Below the pieces are notes generated by a model that made no database searches, was not told the DNA's origin, and was given only the letters and a program-made list of their open reading frames with translations. The position numbers and the translations under genes were made by a program. Positions 28,034-37,446 of a DNA stretch of 64,000 bases are shown here, one piece after another. The DNA is from Azospirillum sp. TSH58 (GTDB lineage Bacteria > Pseudomonadota > Alphaproteobacteria > Azospirillales > Azospirillaceae). Every line of letters starts with the position of its first letter. Positions within the stretch are counted from its first letter, which is position 1. The stretch covers positions 272,501-336,500 of the forward strand of contig NZ_CP022364.1 in assembly GCF_003119115.1 (NCBI RefSeq), read 5' to 3'.

Positions 28034-28059
28034 TGCGCCACGATCGCCCAGCAACGTGA

Positions 28060-28085
28060 GGGGCGCGCCTCGCGCCCCCCTTTTT
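28060..28085 (+). terminator. Intrinsic terminator after the chaB-like gene
   Basis: GGGGCGCG-CCT-CGCGCCCC forms a perfect 8-bp stem followed by CCTTTTT. Confidence 0.8.
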
Positions 28086-28087
28086 CC

Positions 28088-28792
28088 TTACTCCACCACT
28101 GTGAAGCTGCTGAGGTCGCCCTTGCTCCGCTCCTCGGACGGCAGGCGCCCCTGAACGATGTAGCAGATGTTCTCAGCCATGTTCGTAGCGTGATCCCCGG
28201 CCCTCTCGATCGACTTCGCCACGAACAGCAGGTGGGTGCAGCCGGTGATCTGGGCCGGCGACTCCATCATGTAGGTCAGGAATTCGCGGAACAGGCTGGT
28301 GTAGGCGGCATCGACCTGCCCATCCCGGTTGCGGACGGCCATCGCCCGCTCGGCATCCTGTCCGTCATAGGCCGCCACCACGTCGCGGATCATGCCGAGC
28401 ACCGTCTCGCCCATCCACGCCAGCGACGCGACGTGCGGCTCCACCGGCAAGGCCGCCAGAGTGACCGCGCGCTTGGCCACCGAACTCGCGAAGTCGCCCA
28501 TGCGCTCCAGATGGGAGGCGATCTTGAGCGCCGAGACGATGTCGCGCAAATCCTTGGCCATCGGTTGACGCAGGGCCAGCAACCGAACGCTCAGCGATTC
28601 CAGTTCCAATTCCATGCGGTCGATCTCGGCATCCGCCTCGACCACCCGCGCGGCTTTGCCGGCGTCCCGCTCCGCGATGGCTTCGAGAGCGGCGGCGAAC
28701 TGGCTTTCCACCCGCCGCCCCATGGTCACGATGATCTGGTGCAGGCGTGCCAGTTCGGCATCGAAGGCCGCCACCGTGTGTCCGCCGGTCAT
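28088..28792 (-). CDS. phoU: Phosphate signalling complex protein PhoU
   Basis: A 234-aa all-helical cytoplasmic protein made of two PhoU three-helix repeats. The metal-binding motifs ERMGDFASSVAKR (first repeat) and ERAGDHATNMAENICY (second repeat) are clear. PhoU couples the Pst phosphate transporter to the PhoR kinase and restrains the Pho regulon. The pst and phoB/R genes are not in this window, which is unusual since phoU normally follows pstB. AAGGAGAGAGG precedes the ATG at 28792. Confidence 0.93.
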   Translation of the reverse strand: MTGGHTVAAFDAELARLHQIIVTMGRRVESQFAAALEAIAERDAGKAARVVEADAEIDRMELELESLSVRLLALRQPMAKDLRDIVSALKIASHLERMGDFASSVAKRAVTLAALPVEPHVASLAWMGETVLGMIRDVVAAYDGQDAERAMAVRNRDGQVDAAYTSLFREFLTYMMESPAQITGCTHLLFVAKSIERAGDHATNMAENICYIVQGRLPSEERSKGDLSSFTVVE

Positions 28793-28970
28793 TCGCCCTC
28801 TCTCCTTGTTCCATTGCCGCACCGCGCCGGTTGGGCGTCGTCTCGCGCCCGGCTGCGGAAGAGCATGTTAACAATTAAACCAGATTATCTTATGACACTG
28901 CTAACGCGCTGGAGTAACCGCGCCCCGACCCCTGCGCTGTGCCGGGACGGGCCGATTGTCGGACGGGGTC

Positions 28971-30281
28971 ATGACGCCACATGAGTTGGTCGCCGTGCTG
29001 GAAAAGCACGAGCGTTGGCTGAAGAACCGGTCGGGCGGCACGCGCGCCAACCTGACCATGACCAACCTCGAGGGATCGAACCTCGCCGGGGTGGAACTGA
29101 CGCAGGGCAAGCTGTCGGGGGCCAACATGGCCCATTGCGACCTGTCCAACGCGAATCTCAGCCACGCCGACCTGTTCGCCGCCCATCTGACCAAGGCCGA
29201 CCTGACCGGCTGCAACTTCTACCGGGCGGATCTTCGCGGCGCCCACATGCGCGGCGCCAAGCTGAAACGCGCCATCCTGAAGGAGGCCGACCTGCGCGGC
29301 GGCGCGCTGCTGTACGGCGGAAACGGAGCGAACGGCAGCAAGGGGCTGGACTTCGTGCGCTCCGACCTGTCCGGCAGCGACATGGACGACGCGATGATGT
29401 CGAACGCCAACCTGTCCGGCGCCGACCTGACCGACGTGTCGATGAACGGGGCGGATTGCGAGGGCGCGCTGATGGCCGGGGCCACGCTGATGCGCTCGAC
29501 CATGAAGAACTGCAACCTCGCCCGCGCCGACCTGCGCGGCTGCAACCTGTCCGGCGTCAATCTCCAGGGCGCCATCCTGCGCGACGCCAACCTGAACGGC
29601 GCCGTGCTGGCCGGCGCCAATCTGCGCAACGCCGACCTCCAGGGCGCGAAGATGGAGGGGGCGGACCTTGCCGGAGCCGACACCACGGGCGCCAACATGG
29701 CGCGCTCGGCCGAGAATTTCTCGATCCAGATCCAGGAAGCCCTGCACAACCATTACACCTGGATCAACACCAACGGCGCCATGGGGGCGCGCGCCGACCT
29801 CAGCGGGGCGGACCTCTCGCACATCGACCTTCACGGTGTGAATTTGTCCGGCGCCAATCTGCGCGGGGTGCGGCTGGTCGGCGCCAAGATGCGCGACTCC
29901 CTGCTCATCATGTGCGACATCTCCGCCGCCGACCTGACCGGCAGCGATTTCAGCGGCGCCATCCTCGACGGGGCGACGCTCCGCGGCACCAACCTGACCG
30001 GCGCGCGGTTCGACGGGGCGGGAATCGGCTGGGTCGACATCAAGGGTCCGGACGGACGGCCGACCGGGCGGCTGTGGGCGGCCAATCTCACCGGCAGCAC
30101 CTTCACCGGGGCCTCCTGCATCCGCACCAACATGCGCGGGGCGAATCTGGCCGGCTGCGACTTCTCCAGCGCCGACCTGACCGGGGCCATTCTCAGCGAC
30201 GCGAACATCCGGGACGCGCGCTTCACCGGCGCCAACCTGACCGGAGCCAGCCTGCCGCCCCCGCCCGATCTGGACGATTGA
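28971..30281 (+). CDS. Pentapeptide-repeat protein
   Basis: A 436-aa protein, most of it A(D/N)Lxx pentapeptides (for example NLSGADLTDVS, NLTGARFDGAG), expected to form a right-handed quadrilateral beta-helix. The first 20 residues (ELVAVLEKHERWLKNRSGG) form a short cap. Interruptions with longer loops lie near residues 250-275 and 355-375. No signal peptide is present. Some family members mimic DNA and protect gyrase, but most have unknown roles. The ATG at 28971 is chosen over a TTG at 28956. It is divergent from phoU. Confidence 0.88.
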   Translation: MTPHELVAVLEKHERWLKNRSGGTRANLTMTNLEGSNLAGVELTQGKLSGANMAHCDLSNANLSHADLFAAHLTKADLTGCNFYRADLRGAHMRGAKLKRAILKEADLRGGALLYGGNGANGSKGLDFVRSDLSGSDMDDAMMSNANLSGADLTDVSMNGADCEGALMAGATLMRSTMKNCNLARADLRGCNLSGVNLQGAILRDANLNGAVLAGANLRNADLQGAKMEGADLAGADTTGANMARSAENFSIQIQEALHNHYTWINTNGAMGARADLSGADLSHIDLHGVNLSGANLRGVRLVGAKMRDSLLIMCDISAADLTGSDFSGAILDGATLRGTNLTGARFDGAGIGWVDIKGPDGRPTGRLWAANLTGSTFTGASCIRTNMRGANLAGCDFSSADLTGAILSDANIRDARFTGANLTGASLPPPPDLDD

Positions 30282-30323
30282 CCGGAACAACCGGCGGGCG
30301 GATGACCGCCGCCGCAAAATCCG

Positions 30324-30848
30324 TCATCCCAGATCATCGTCTCCGCCGATGGGCGGCAGGCCGCCGAGATTGGCGGACACGCGGCGCAGCACGCTGACGG
30401 TCAGCGCCAGTTCGTCCGGCGAGATGCCCTGGGCGGCGGTCTCCTCGATCTCTTCGACGCAGGGCAGGATGTCGGCGCGCAGAGCCTTGCCCTTCGGTGT
30501 CAGGTAGATGTTCACCTTGCGCCGGTCGTGAGGGTTGCGCACCCGCTGAACGAGATCGCACCGCTCCAGATTGTTCAGCGCGGTGACGGTGGTCGGTTCC
30601 ATCATGCCGACGCGCTGGCTCAATTCACGCTGGGTCAGCCCATCCTCCTCCCACAGGGCGCGCAGAAAATACCACTGTCCCATGCTGACGCCGTGATCGG
30701 CGATGCGGATCTGCAGCGCGCGGGCGATGGCGCGGTGCGTCTCCCGCACGGCCCGCGGCAGGGTCGCGCCGGACTGGGGAAGCGCGTCGGACTCCTCCCC
30801 ATGTGGTTCGGCGACCATGGGTTTCTGTCTCTTGAAACGCCCATGCAT
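30324..30848 (-). CDS. MarR-family transcriptional regulator
   Basis: A 174-aa regulator with a winged helix: WEEDGLTQRELSQRVGMMEP and TVTALNNLERCDLVQR for the HTH, then NPHDRRKVNIYLT for the wing. Such proteins are dimeric repressors released by small ligands. It is divergent from the N-carbamoylputrescine amidase gene, which it could control. The ATG at 30848 is chosen; 30818 is an alternative. A CGCAA-N5-TTGCG palindrome at 30953-30967 lies upstream. Confidence 0.85.
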   Translation of the reverse strand: MHGRFKRQKPMVAEPHGEESDALPQSGATLPRAVRETHRAIARALQIRIADHGVSMGQWYFLRALWEEDGLTQRELSQRVGMMEPTTVTALNNLERCDLVQRVRNPHDRRKVNIYLTPKGKALRADILPCVEEIEETAAQGISPDELALTVSVLRRVSANLGGLPPIGGDDDLG

Positions 30849-31241
30849 GACGACAATCTCTCGGCAGACGTCCGTAGGGCCGCGCTGCGACGCAGCGAGC
30901 AAAATCAACGGACGAAATCAACTTGCCCGATCATATCCACTATCGGAAAAATCGCAAAGAGATTGCGGATATAAGTTTCGCGAGCATGCAATAATATGTC
31001 ACGTAACCACCGCGCGATCCCTCAAGGGTGTTTTTTCATATTTGTGCGTATGATCTTCACCTTTTCCCCCTGCCCATCGGCGACGGACGGGCAACGAGGT
31101 CGTCCGACTCTGAAACATGGACAAATCTGAACGGTTCGCGACCTTGAAAGGTTTGTTACGGGGCGGAGATGGGGTTGCGCGCCCGGCCGTCCGCCCGTTA
31201 ACACGGCACAGCACCACGCAGAAGCACAGGAGCATCAGCCC
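30849..31241. other. Divergent intergenic region marR / aguB
   Basis: About 390 bp without a gene. It contains an AT-rich core (30930-31045) with the inverted repeats CGCAA/TTGCG and ATATCC/GGATAT and must hold both promoters. Confidence 0.45.
30953..30967. promoter_or_regulatory. Candidate MarR operator palindrome
   Basis: CGCAA-AGAGA-TTGCG is a perfect short palindrome inside a wider ATATCC...GGATAT inverted repeat, in the region between the MarR gene and aguB. Binding is inferred from position only. Confidence 0.3.
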
Positions 31242-32138
31242 ATGCGCCCCACCACCGGACGCAACGTCACCGTCGCGGCGACCCAGATGGCCTGCGGTTG
31301 GGACCGCGACGCCAATGTGAGCGGCGTGGAACGCCTCGTGCGCGAAGCGGCGGCGCGCGGCGCGCAGATCATCCTCCCCCAGGAACTGTTCGAAACGCCC
31401 TATTTCTGCAAGGACCAGAAGCAGGAGCTGTTCGCCCTCGCCCACCCGGTCGAGGATCATCCGGTGATCGCGCGGATGAGCGCGCTCGCCCGCGAACTGT
31501 CCGTGGTCATCCCCACCAGCTTCTTCGAGCGGGCGCGGAACGCCTATTACAACTCGCTGGCGATGATCGACGCGGACGGCACGGTGCTGGGCGTCTACCG
31601 CAAGTCCCACATCCCGGACGGTCCCGGCTACCAGGAAAAATACTATTTCAACCCGGGCGACACCGGCTTCCAGGTCTACAAGACCCACTATGCCGCCATC
31701 GGCTGCGCGATCTGCTGGGACCAGTGGTTTCCTGAATCGGCCCGCGCCATGGCGCTGAAGGGCGCGGAAATCCTGTTCTACCCCACCGCCATCGGGTCCG
31801 AGCCCCAGGACGGGTCGCTGGACAGCCAAGCCCACTGGACGCGGGTCATGCAGGGCCACGCCGGGGCCAACCTGATGCCGCTGGTCGCCTCCAACCGCAT
31901 CGGGCGCGAAGAGGGCGAGACCTGCGGGATCACCTTCTATGGGTCCTCCTTCATCGCCGGGCCGACCGGGGAACTGGTCGCCCAGGCCGACCGGGAGAGC
32001 GAGACGGTCCTGACCGCCAGCTTCGACCTCGACCGCATCGCCGCCCAGCGCGCGTCCTGGGGAATCTTCCGCGACCGCCGGCCGGAGCTTTACGGCCCGC
32101 TGCTGACCCTCGACGGCGAGTCCCCCGTCCGCCGCTGA
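31242..32138 (+). CDS. aguB: N-carbamoylputrescine amidase
   Basis: A 298-aa carbon-nitrogen hydrolase that turns N-carbamoylputrescine into putrescine, CO2 and ammonia in the arginine-to-polyamine route. The catalytic triad is Glu48 (LPQELFETPYFC), Lys121 (YRKSHIPDGPGYQEK) and Cys158 (GCAICWDQWFPE); the residues around each match the AguB subgroup closely. AGGAGC precedes the ATG. No agmatine deiminase gene (aguA) is adjacent. Confidence 0.92.
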   Translation: MRPTTGRNVTVAATQMACGWDRDANVSGVERLVREAAARGAQIILPQELFETPYFCKDQKQELFALAHPVEDHPVIARMSALARELSVVIPTSFFERARNAYYNSLAMIDADGTVLGVYRKSHIPDGPGYQEKYYFNPGDTGFQVYKTHYAAIGCAICWDQWFPESARAMALKGAEILFYPTAIGSEPQDGSLDSQAHWTRVMQGHAGANLMPLVASNRIGREEGETCGITFYGSSFIAGPTGELVAQADRESETVLTASFDLDRIAAQRASWGIFRDRRPELYGPLLTLDGESPVRR

Positions 32139-32156
32139 GGACCGGACGGCCCGGCG

Positions 32157-32804
32157 TCAGACCATGATGCCGGCGGTGCCGGTGCGCCGGCCGATGCCAG
32201 AGGCCGACGCATAAGCCGCCGCACCCCGCGCCGCCAGCGCCGGCGCGGCGGTGTCGCTTGGCGGCGCGCCCTCGTTCCCGCTGTCCTGCCCGTCGGGCGA
32301 GCCGTTCCGCGCGCCCGTCCCCGCCCCCTTCCGCCGCAACTCCTGCTGCGCCTGCATCTTCGCGGCGTCGGCCTGCTGGGCGACGCGGAGGTCCTGGGCA
32401 GACGGGTCGGACGGCGCCAGGGCGGCCGCCTTGACCGTGTCCATCTTGCGGACGGTGGCTTCGGGATCGCTCTCCGCGCCGGCATCCACCTGGACTTCAC
32501 CGGCGGTCGCGTAGTTCTTGCCGTCCGGCCCGCGGGTGAAGGTGAAGGAGGCGCCACCGGCGTGGGGACCGCCGGCCGCCTGATGCGCCGCCTCGTGCTG
32601 GCGGACGCTGGCGTCGATGCGCTTGAGTTCCTGGACCTGCCGCTGCTGGTCGTCGGTCAGCGTGCCCGGCTGGCCGGCGGCGTTGCGGCCCGTGCCTGTC
32701 TGACCGGTGTCCTGAGCCCCGTCCCGGCTCCGGTCACGCGCCGTCTGTCCGGGCCGAGGGAGCGGCACGCCGTAAAGGCCACTGGACGATACACCGGCAA
32801 CCAT
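32157..32804 (-). CDS. SprA-related putative metalloprotease
   Basis: A 215-aa protein of the SprA-related family. The core (about 60-140) has ASVRQHEAAHQAAGG, which resembles a zinc-binding HExxH site (HEAAH), and YATAGEVQVDAG. Flanking parts are Gly, Asp, Gln and Ala-rich and probably disordered. No signal peptide is visible. Proteolytic activity is not proven for the family. It is convergent with aguB, 18 bp apart. Confidence 0.75.
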   Translation of the reverse strand: MVAGVSSSGLYGVPLPRPGQTARDRSRDGAQDTGQTGTGRNAAGQPGTLTDDQQRQVQELKRIDASVRQHEAAHQAAGGPHAGGASFTFTRGPDGKNYATAGEVQVDAGAESDPEATVRKMDTVKAAALAPSDPSAQDLRVAQQADAAKMQAQQELRRKGAGTGARNGSPDGQDSGNEGAPPSDTAAPALAARGAAAYASASGIGRRTGTAGIMV

Positions 32805-32973
32805 GGGCCGCGGCTCCTGCGCGCTCCACGCGATGCCCCGCAGTCTACACGCCGCGGGACTGATCGGCAACGCAGCTTGGCCGTTGCCTTTTCATGGTAA
32901 CGCACGCAATAGTATTCATAGCGCCCGGATTGGATGACCAGCATGGTGCCGGGATACGGCGCCCCCACAATCC

Positions 32974-35900
32974 ATGTGTGAATTCTTGCACAGAATCCTC
33001 TCCCTTTTGGTGCCATTGGCGGCGCTGATCGTCTGGGGGCTCGCCGTATCGGCTGCGGAACCCCTCTCTCCGGCGACCCATCCCCGCGCTCCGGCCGCGT
33101 CGCCGGTGAAACCCGCCCCGTTCCCGGGAGCCCTGTCGCCGATCGAGACCGCGTACACCGAACGGGCGGGCTCGGTCCTCCTCCAGTTCGGCTACGACCA
33201 GTTCGGTGAGCAACCGCCGCGGCGGGAGGGTTCGGGCGGCGTGCAGGCCGACTACACGCTGGGTCCGGGCGATGAGCTTCTGGTGACCCTGCGCGGTCAG
33301 AAATCGTCCAGCAAGCGCCACGTCGTCGACGCGGCCGGGTTGCTCACCGCGGACGATGTCCGGCCCGTCGTGGCGCAAGGACTAACCCTGGCGGATCTGC
33401 GCGTCCAACTGGCGAACGCCGTGACCGCCTCCTTTCCCGACACCGAGGTGTATGTCTCGGTGACCGAAATCCGGCGGATCGGCGTGCTGGTGACCGGTGC
33501 CGTGGCGCGTCCGGGCCGGCAGGAGGTGGGAGCCTTCGCCACGCTGATCGACGCGCTGACCGCGGCGGGCGGCGTCACCCGCGGCGGGTCGCTGCGCCGC
33601 ATCCGCCTGTTCCATGCGCAAGCCGCCGGAGGGAGCCCATCCACCGGGCTGCCCGTCGACCTGTACGACCTGTTCATGACCGGGGACGGCGCGAACGCGG
33701 GTCTCCGCCTGCGCGACGGCGACCGTGTCTTCGTGCCGCCGCTCGGCCCCACCGTGGCGTTGGCCGGTCCGCTGAAGCGCCCCGGTGTCTACGAGCTTCC
33801 TCCCGGTCAGGAGCGTCTTCCGGTCGCCGTCGCGAAGGAGATGGCCGGTGGTCTCCTGCGGCCCGGCGCGCATCGGGCGCTCCGTTACGCCATCGGCCCC
33901 AACGGCGAGGAACGCGCCGAGGAGCTGTCCGACGCGGACGCCGCCCAGTTGGCCGACGGCGACCTGCTGCTGCTCGCTCCCCGCCGGGAGGACCGGCGCG
34001 GCGACCTGCGCCTGGACGGACATGTCCTGCGTCCCGGCCCGCGGGCGCTGGAGCGCACTCCGACCATCGCGACGCTGGTCTCGGCGGCGGATCTGGGACC
34101 GGCACCCTACCTCCCCTTCGCGGTGCTCGCGTCGACCAGCCCGGCGAGCCGCGCGCGCGTCCTGCAGCCGATCGACCTGGGGGCGGTGCTCGGCGGCCGT
34201 GACCGCCGCCCCCTGGCCGAAGGCGACACCCTTTACGTGCTGGGCGCGGACGACGTGGATTTCCTGACCTCCGAACCGGTTCTGGAATTGCTGCGCGGCG
34301 CGCGCGCGCCGGCCCCGGACGCGTGCCGCGGTCTGGTGGTGCTGGCCCGCGCCTTGACGGCGCAGCCGGACGGCCCGCTCGCCGAGGGGCCCCAGGCACG
34401 GGCGGCGGCGGGGCTCACCGGCGGGCGCACGCCCTGCCCGCCCCTGTTCGAAGCCGTTCCCGACCTGCTCGTCTTCGCACTGGAGCATTCCGCCCTGCTG
34501 ATGGGAGGAGTGCCGCGTCCCGGTTTCTATCCCTCCACCGGGCGGGGCGGCGCCGCGGAACTGGCGCTTGCCGCCGGCGGACGGGAGTCCGGCGTTTACG
34601 CGCCCCCCATCGGCGGCGCGTCGCCGCGCCGTTCGACGGCGGGCACCATTGTGGAACCGGACGAGCCCGTTTACGAGCTGACCGGCCATGCCCGCCGTCC
34701 CGGCGTTCGCCCCCTGGCGGGGGGCGCCACGCTGCGCGACGCGCTGACCGGGGGAGACGCCCTGAAACGGGATGTCTATCCCCTGCTGGGCGTCATCGAG
34801 CGCTTCGACCGCCGCACCCTCGCCCATCGCCTGCTTCCCTTCTCGCCGCAGGAGGTGGCGTCCGGACATGCCAACCGAGCGCTCGCCGACGGTGACCGGG
34901 TGCGCCTGCTCTCCATCGCCGAGGTCCGTGCGCTGACCAATCCGACGGACAAGGAGGCCCGGACCGAAGGGACGCCGGCCGACGCCGAACCGCCCCTCCC
35001 CGACGACGTCGCGGCGCTGGTGCGGGAACGCGGCGTGCAGGTGCGGGACGCGGTGCGCCTTCCCGGCACCTATCCCGTGGCGGAGACGGCGACGGTCGAA
35101 GCGCTGCTGGCGACCGCCGGCGGTCCCGCCGCGACCGCCGACCCCACCAGCCTGGAGATCACCACCGCCGCCGGCCAGCGCCGCCGTTTGGACCTCCGCG
35201 ACGGCGCGTCGGCCCGGACGGCGCTGCATCCGGGCGACAGCCTGCGCGTCAACCCGGTGCCGCAAGCGCTTGAGGCGCGTGCCGTCACCATCTCCGGCGC
35301 GGTGCGCCGCCCCGGCCGCTACGACGTGGTGCGCGGCGAGACGCTGTCCTCTCTCATCGACCGGGCCGGCGGCCTGACGGAGGACGCCTATCCCGCCGGG
35401 ACCAGTTTCCTGCGCGACAGCGAGCGCAAACGCGAGCGCGCCTGGTTCGACCAGCAGGCCCGCGACCTGGAGCGCTGGATGGTGCAGGAGGTCGAGAAGG
35501 GCGAGGCCGCCCGCTCGGACGTGGTCGGGCTGGCCCGGCAGCTCGCGACCCAGCTGCGCGGTGTGGAACCGCAGGGCCGCATCGTCGTCGAGGCCGATCC
35601 CCAGGTGCTGCGGCAGCGGCCGGAACAGGATGTGCTGCTCGAACCGGACGACCGCATCCTGATCCCGAAACGCCCTCTCACCGTCACCGTGACCGGGGAG
35701 GTCCTGCACCCGACCGCCGCCCAGTTCGTCAGCGGCAAGACCGCCGACGCCTATCTGCGGGACGCGGGTGGAACGAGCCGCTACGCCGACGACGCCCGCA
35801 TCTTCCTGGTTCTGCCGGACGGGCGGGCGCAGCCGCTGTCCCTGTCCTCCTGGAACCACACGGTGACGGCGATCCCGCCCGGCTCGTCCATCGTTGTGCC

Positions 35901-36006
35901 GCGCGACCCGAAGCCGTTCGACCTGATGGAATTCTCCAAGAACATGGGAACGATCCTCGGCCAGCTCGCCATCTCGGCGGCGGCCATCGCGGTGATCTCC
36001 GAATGA
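32974..36006 (+). CDS. Large SLBB-domain polysaccharide export protein
   Basis: A 1010-aa protein, far longer than Wza (about 380 aa). A signal peptide (residues 1-28) is followed by a Poly_export domain (about 85-180, starting DYTLGPGDELLVTLRG) and a series of SLBB-like repeats recognisable by G-x-V-x-R-P-G-x-Y patterns (GAVARPGRQEV, GPLKRPGVYEL, GHARRPGVRPL, GAVRRPGRYDV, GEVLHPTAAQF). The C-terminus carries an amphipathic or hydrophobic stretch (GTILGQLAISAAAIAVIS), comparable with the Wza helix that crosses the outer membrane. No lipobox cysteine is seen at the cleavage site. It is coupled by ATGA to the next glycosyltransferase gene. Confidence 0.85.
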   Translation: MCEFLHRILSLLVPLAALIVWGLAVSAAEPLSPATHPRAPAASPVKPAPFPGALSPIETAYTERAGSVLLQFGYDQFGEQPPRREGSGGVQADYTLGPGDELLVTLRGQKSSSKRHVVDAAGLLTADDVRPVVAQGLTLADLRVQLANAVTASFPDTEVYVSVTEIRRIGVLVTGAVARPGRQEVGAFATLIDALTAAGGVTRGGSLRRIRLFHAQAAGGSPSTGLPVDLYDLFMTGDGANAGLRLRDGDRVFVPPLGPTVALAGPLKRPGVYELPPGQERLPVAVAKEMAGGLLRPGAHRALRYAIGPNGEERAEELSDADAAQLADGDLLLLAPRREDRRGDLRLDGHVLRPGPRALERTPTIATLVSAADLGPAPYLPFAVLASTSPASRARVLQPIDLGAVLGGRDRRPLAEGDTLYVLGADDVDFLTSEPVLELLRGARAPAPDACRGLVVLARALTAQPDGPLAEGPQARAAAGLTGGRTPCPPLFEAVPDLLVFALEHSALLMGGVPRPGFYPSTGRGGAAELALAAGGRESGVYAPPIGGASPRRSTAGTIVEPDEPVYELTGHARRPGVRPLAGGATLRDALTGGDALKRDVYPLLGVIERFDRRTLAHRLLPFSPQEVASGHANRALADGDRVRLLSIAEVRALTNPTDKEARTEGTPADAEPPLPDDVAALVRERGVQVRDAVRLPGTYPVAETATVEALLATAGGPAATADPTSLEITTAAGQRRRLDLRDGASARTALHPGDSLRVNPVPQALEARAVTISGAVRRPGRYDVVRGETLSSLIDRAGGLTEDAYPAGTSFLRDSERKRERAWFDQQARDLERWMVQEVEKGEAARSDVVGLARQLATQLRGVEPQGRIVVEADPQVLRQRPEQDVLLEPDDRILIPKRPLTVTVTGEVLHPTAAQFVSGKTADAYLRDAGGTSRYADDARIFLVLPDGRAQPLSLSSWNHTVTAIPPGSSIVVPRDPKPFDLMEFSKNMGTILGQLAISAAAIAVISE

Positions 36007-36833
36007 CGGGTGGGACGGGGGCGGTCCGGCTGGCCGTGGTCACCGTGGTCCGCGACGACTTGCCCGGCCTGCTCGCCACCCGCGCCAGCCTGCGCGCCCA
36101 GACCATGGCGGCCTACGACTGGTTCGTGGCGGACGGAGGCTCCAGCGACGGAACGGCCCGCTGGCTGTTCCTCCACGGGGACGAGACGGCCTGGTGGCGC
36201 TCGTCGCCCGACCGTGGCCTGTACGACGCCATGAACATCGCCCTGGACGCCATCGCCGAACGGTCGCCACCCGGCAACGCCCCCTGCAGCCATGTCCTGC
36301 TCCTCAACGCCGGCGACCGGCTGGCCGACGACCGGGTTCTGGAGCGGCTGCTTCCCATCCTGGCCGGGCATCCGGACGTCGGTCTGTTCTATGGGGACGC
36401 GTTGGAAGAGCTGCCCGGCGGTCGTCTCGTGGTGAAGCGGGCACGGTCGCACCGCCGTGCCCTGCTGGGCATGTTCACGCACCACCAGGCCATGGTCTAC
36501 CGCCTGGCCGAGTCGTCCGGCCCGCGATTCGATCTGCGCCATGGGCTGGCCGCCGATTACGCCTTCACCCTGACCATGCTCAAGCAAGGGCTTCCGGCGC
36601 AGCGCTTGCCACTTTCGGTATGCATTTTCGCCGGAGGCGGACGGTCGCAGCAGGACCCGGCGCGCGGGCGCCGGGAGCAGGCGATCATCCGTCGCGAGCT
36701 GCTTGGGCTCGGCTTTGCAGCCAACGCAACATTGTGGGCATTACAATGGCTTGCCCTTACCCTGCGCCAGACAATTCCATGGCTTTACGCGAAATATCGT
36801 TTCTCACCAAATGAACGATCATTTCTTTCATAA
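36003..36833 (+). CDS. GT2 glycosyltransferase (WcaE-like)
   Basis: A 276-aa family 2 glycosyltransferase. LAVVTVVRDDLPGLLATRAS and WFVADGGSSDGT open the GT-A fold; SSPDRGLYDAMN and LNAGDRLAD form the donor/metal region typical of WcaE-like enzymes of exopolysaccharide pathways. The last 40 residues have a hydrophobic, aromatic segment. It overlaps the SLBB gene by 4 bp, so both act in the same export locus. Confidence 0.85.
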   Translation: MTGGTGAVRLAVVTVVRDDLPGLLATRASLRAQTMAAYDWFVADGGSSDGTARWLFLHGDETAWWRSSPDRGLYDAMNIALDAIAERSPPGNAPCSHVLLLNAGDRLADDRVLERLLPILAGHPDVGLFYGDALEELPGGRLVVKRARSHRRALLGMFTHHQAMVYRLAESSGPRFDLRHGLAADYAFTLTMLKQGLPAQRLPLSVCIFAGGGRSQQDPARGRREQAIIRRELLGLGFAANATLWALQWLALTLRQTIPWLYAKYRFSPNERSFLS

Positions 36834-36852
36834 GCTTTGACGACTGTTTTAC

Positions 36853-36870
36853 GCATCTAGCTATTGATGC
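36853..36870. promoter_or_regulatory. Small inverted repeat upstream of the XRE regulator
   Basis: GCATC and GATGC flank an AT-rich 8-bp centre about 85 bp before the XRE gene. It could be an autoregulatory site; this is speculative. Confidence 0.2.
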
Positions 36871-36953
36871 GCACGAAAAGTTGCATAGAATTTACTTTCT
36901 GAACTAACCAATTTCCCTGGTGGCGCGAACCACCTCCATACTGAGGGTCTATT

Positions 36954-37421
36954 ATGAGTGCCACGAAATCCAAGCTATCACCCGCCCACACGCTGTCACG
37001 CCGTGGCGAGGGACCAAACCCGATCGACATCCATGTCGGCGCCCGGCTCCGTCTGCGCCGAACCCTGCTCGGTCTCAGCCAGGAGAAGCTGGGCGAGGCC
37101 GTGGGGATCACCTTCCAGCAGCTTCAGAAGTACGAGCGCGGGTCCAACCGCATCAGCGCCAGCCGTCTGTTCAACCTGTCGCAGGTTCTGGGCGTCCCGG
37201 TCAGCTACTTCTTCGAGGACATGCCGTCGCCGGAGCACATCGCCACCCCGTCGGCCGACGTTCCGCCGTCCGAAACCGAAGAGTTCGAGTCGATGGCCCG
37301 CCGCGAGACCCTGGAACTGGTGCGGGCCTACTACCGCATCGAAGACTCCTCCGTGCGCAAGCGGACCTTTGACCTTCTGAAGGCGCTGGGCGGGGAGCGC
37401 GCCCTGGATGAGGCGGTGTAA
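36954..37421 (+). CDS. XRE-family HTH transcriptional regulator
   Basis: A 155-aa protein. Residues about 27-85 form a Cro/C1 helix-turn-helix (RLRLRRTLLGLSQEKLGEAV and TFQQLQKYERGSNRIS), and the tail is helical. This is a common alphaproteobacterial chromosomal type instead of a phage repressor. TGAGGG lies before the ATG. It sits between the two arms of the exopolysaccharide locus and could control them. Confidence 0.88.
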   Translation: MSATKSKLSPAHTLSRRGEGPNPIDIHVGARLRLRRTLLGLSQEKLGEAVGITFQQLQKYERGSNRISASRLFNLSQVLGVPVSYFFEDMPSPEHIATPSADVPPSETEEFESMARRETLELVRAYYRIEDSSVRKRTFDLLKALGGERALDEAV

Positions 37422-37446
37422 GGCACGGCACCGCCCGCCCGACCCC

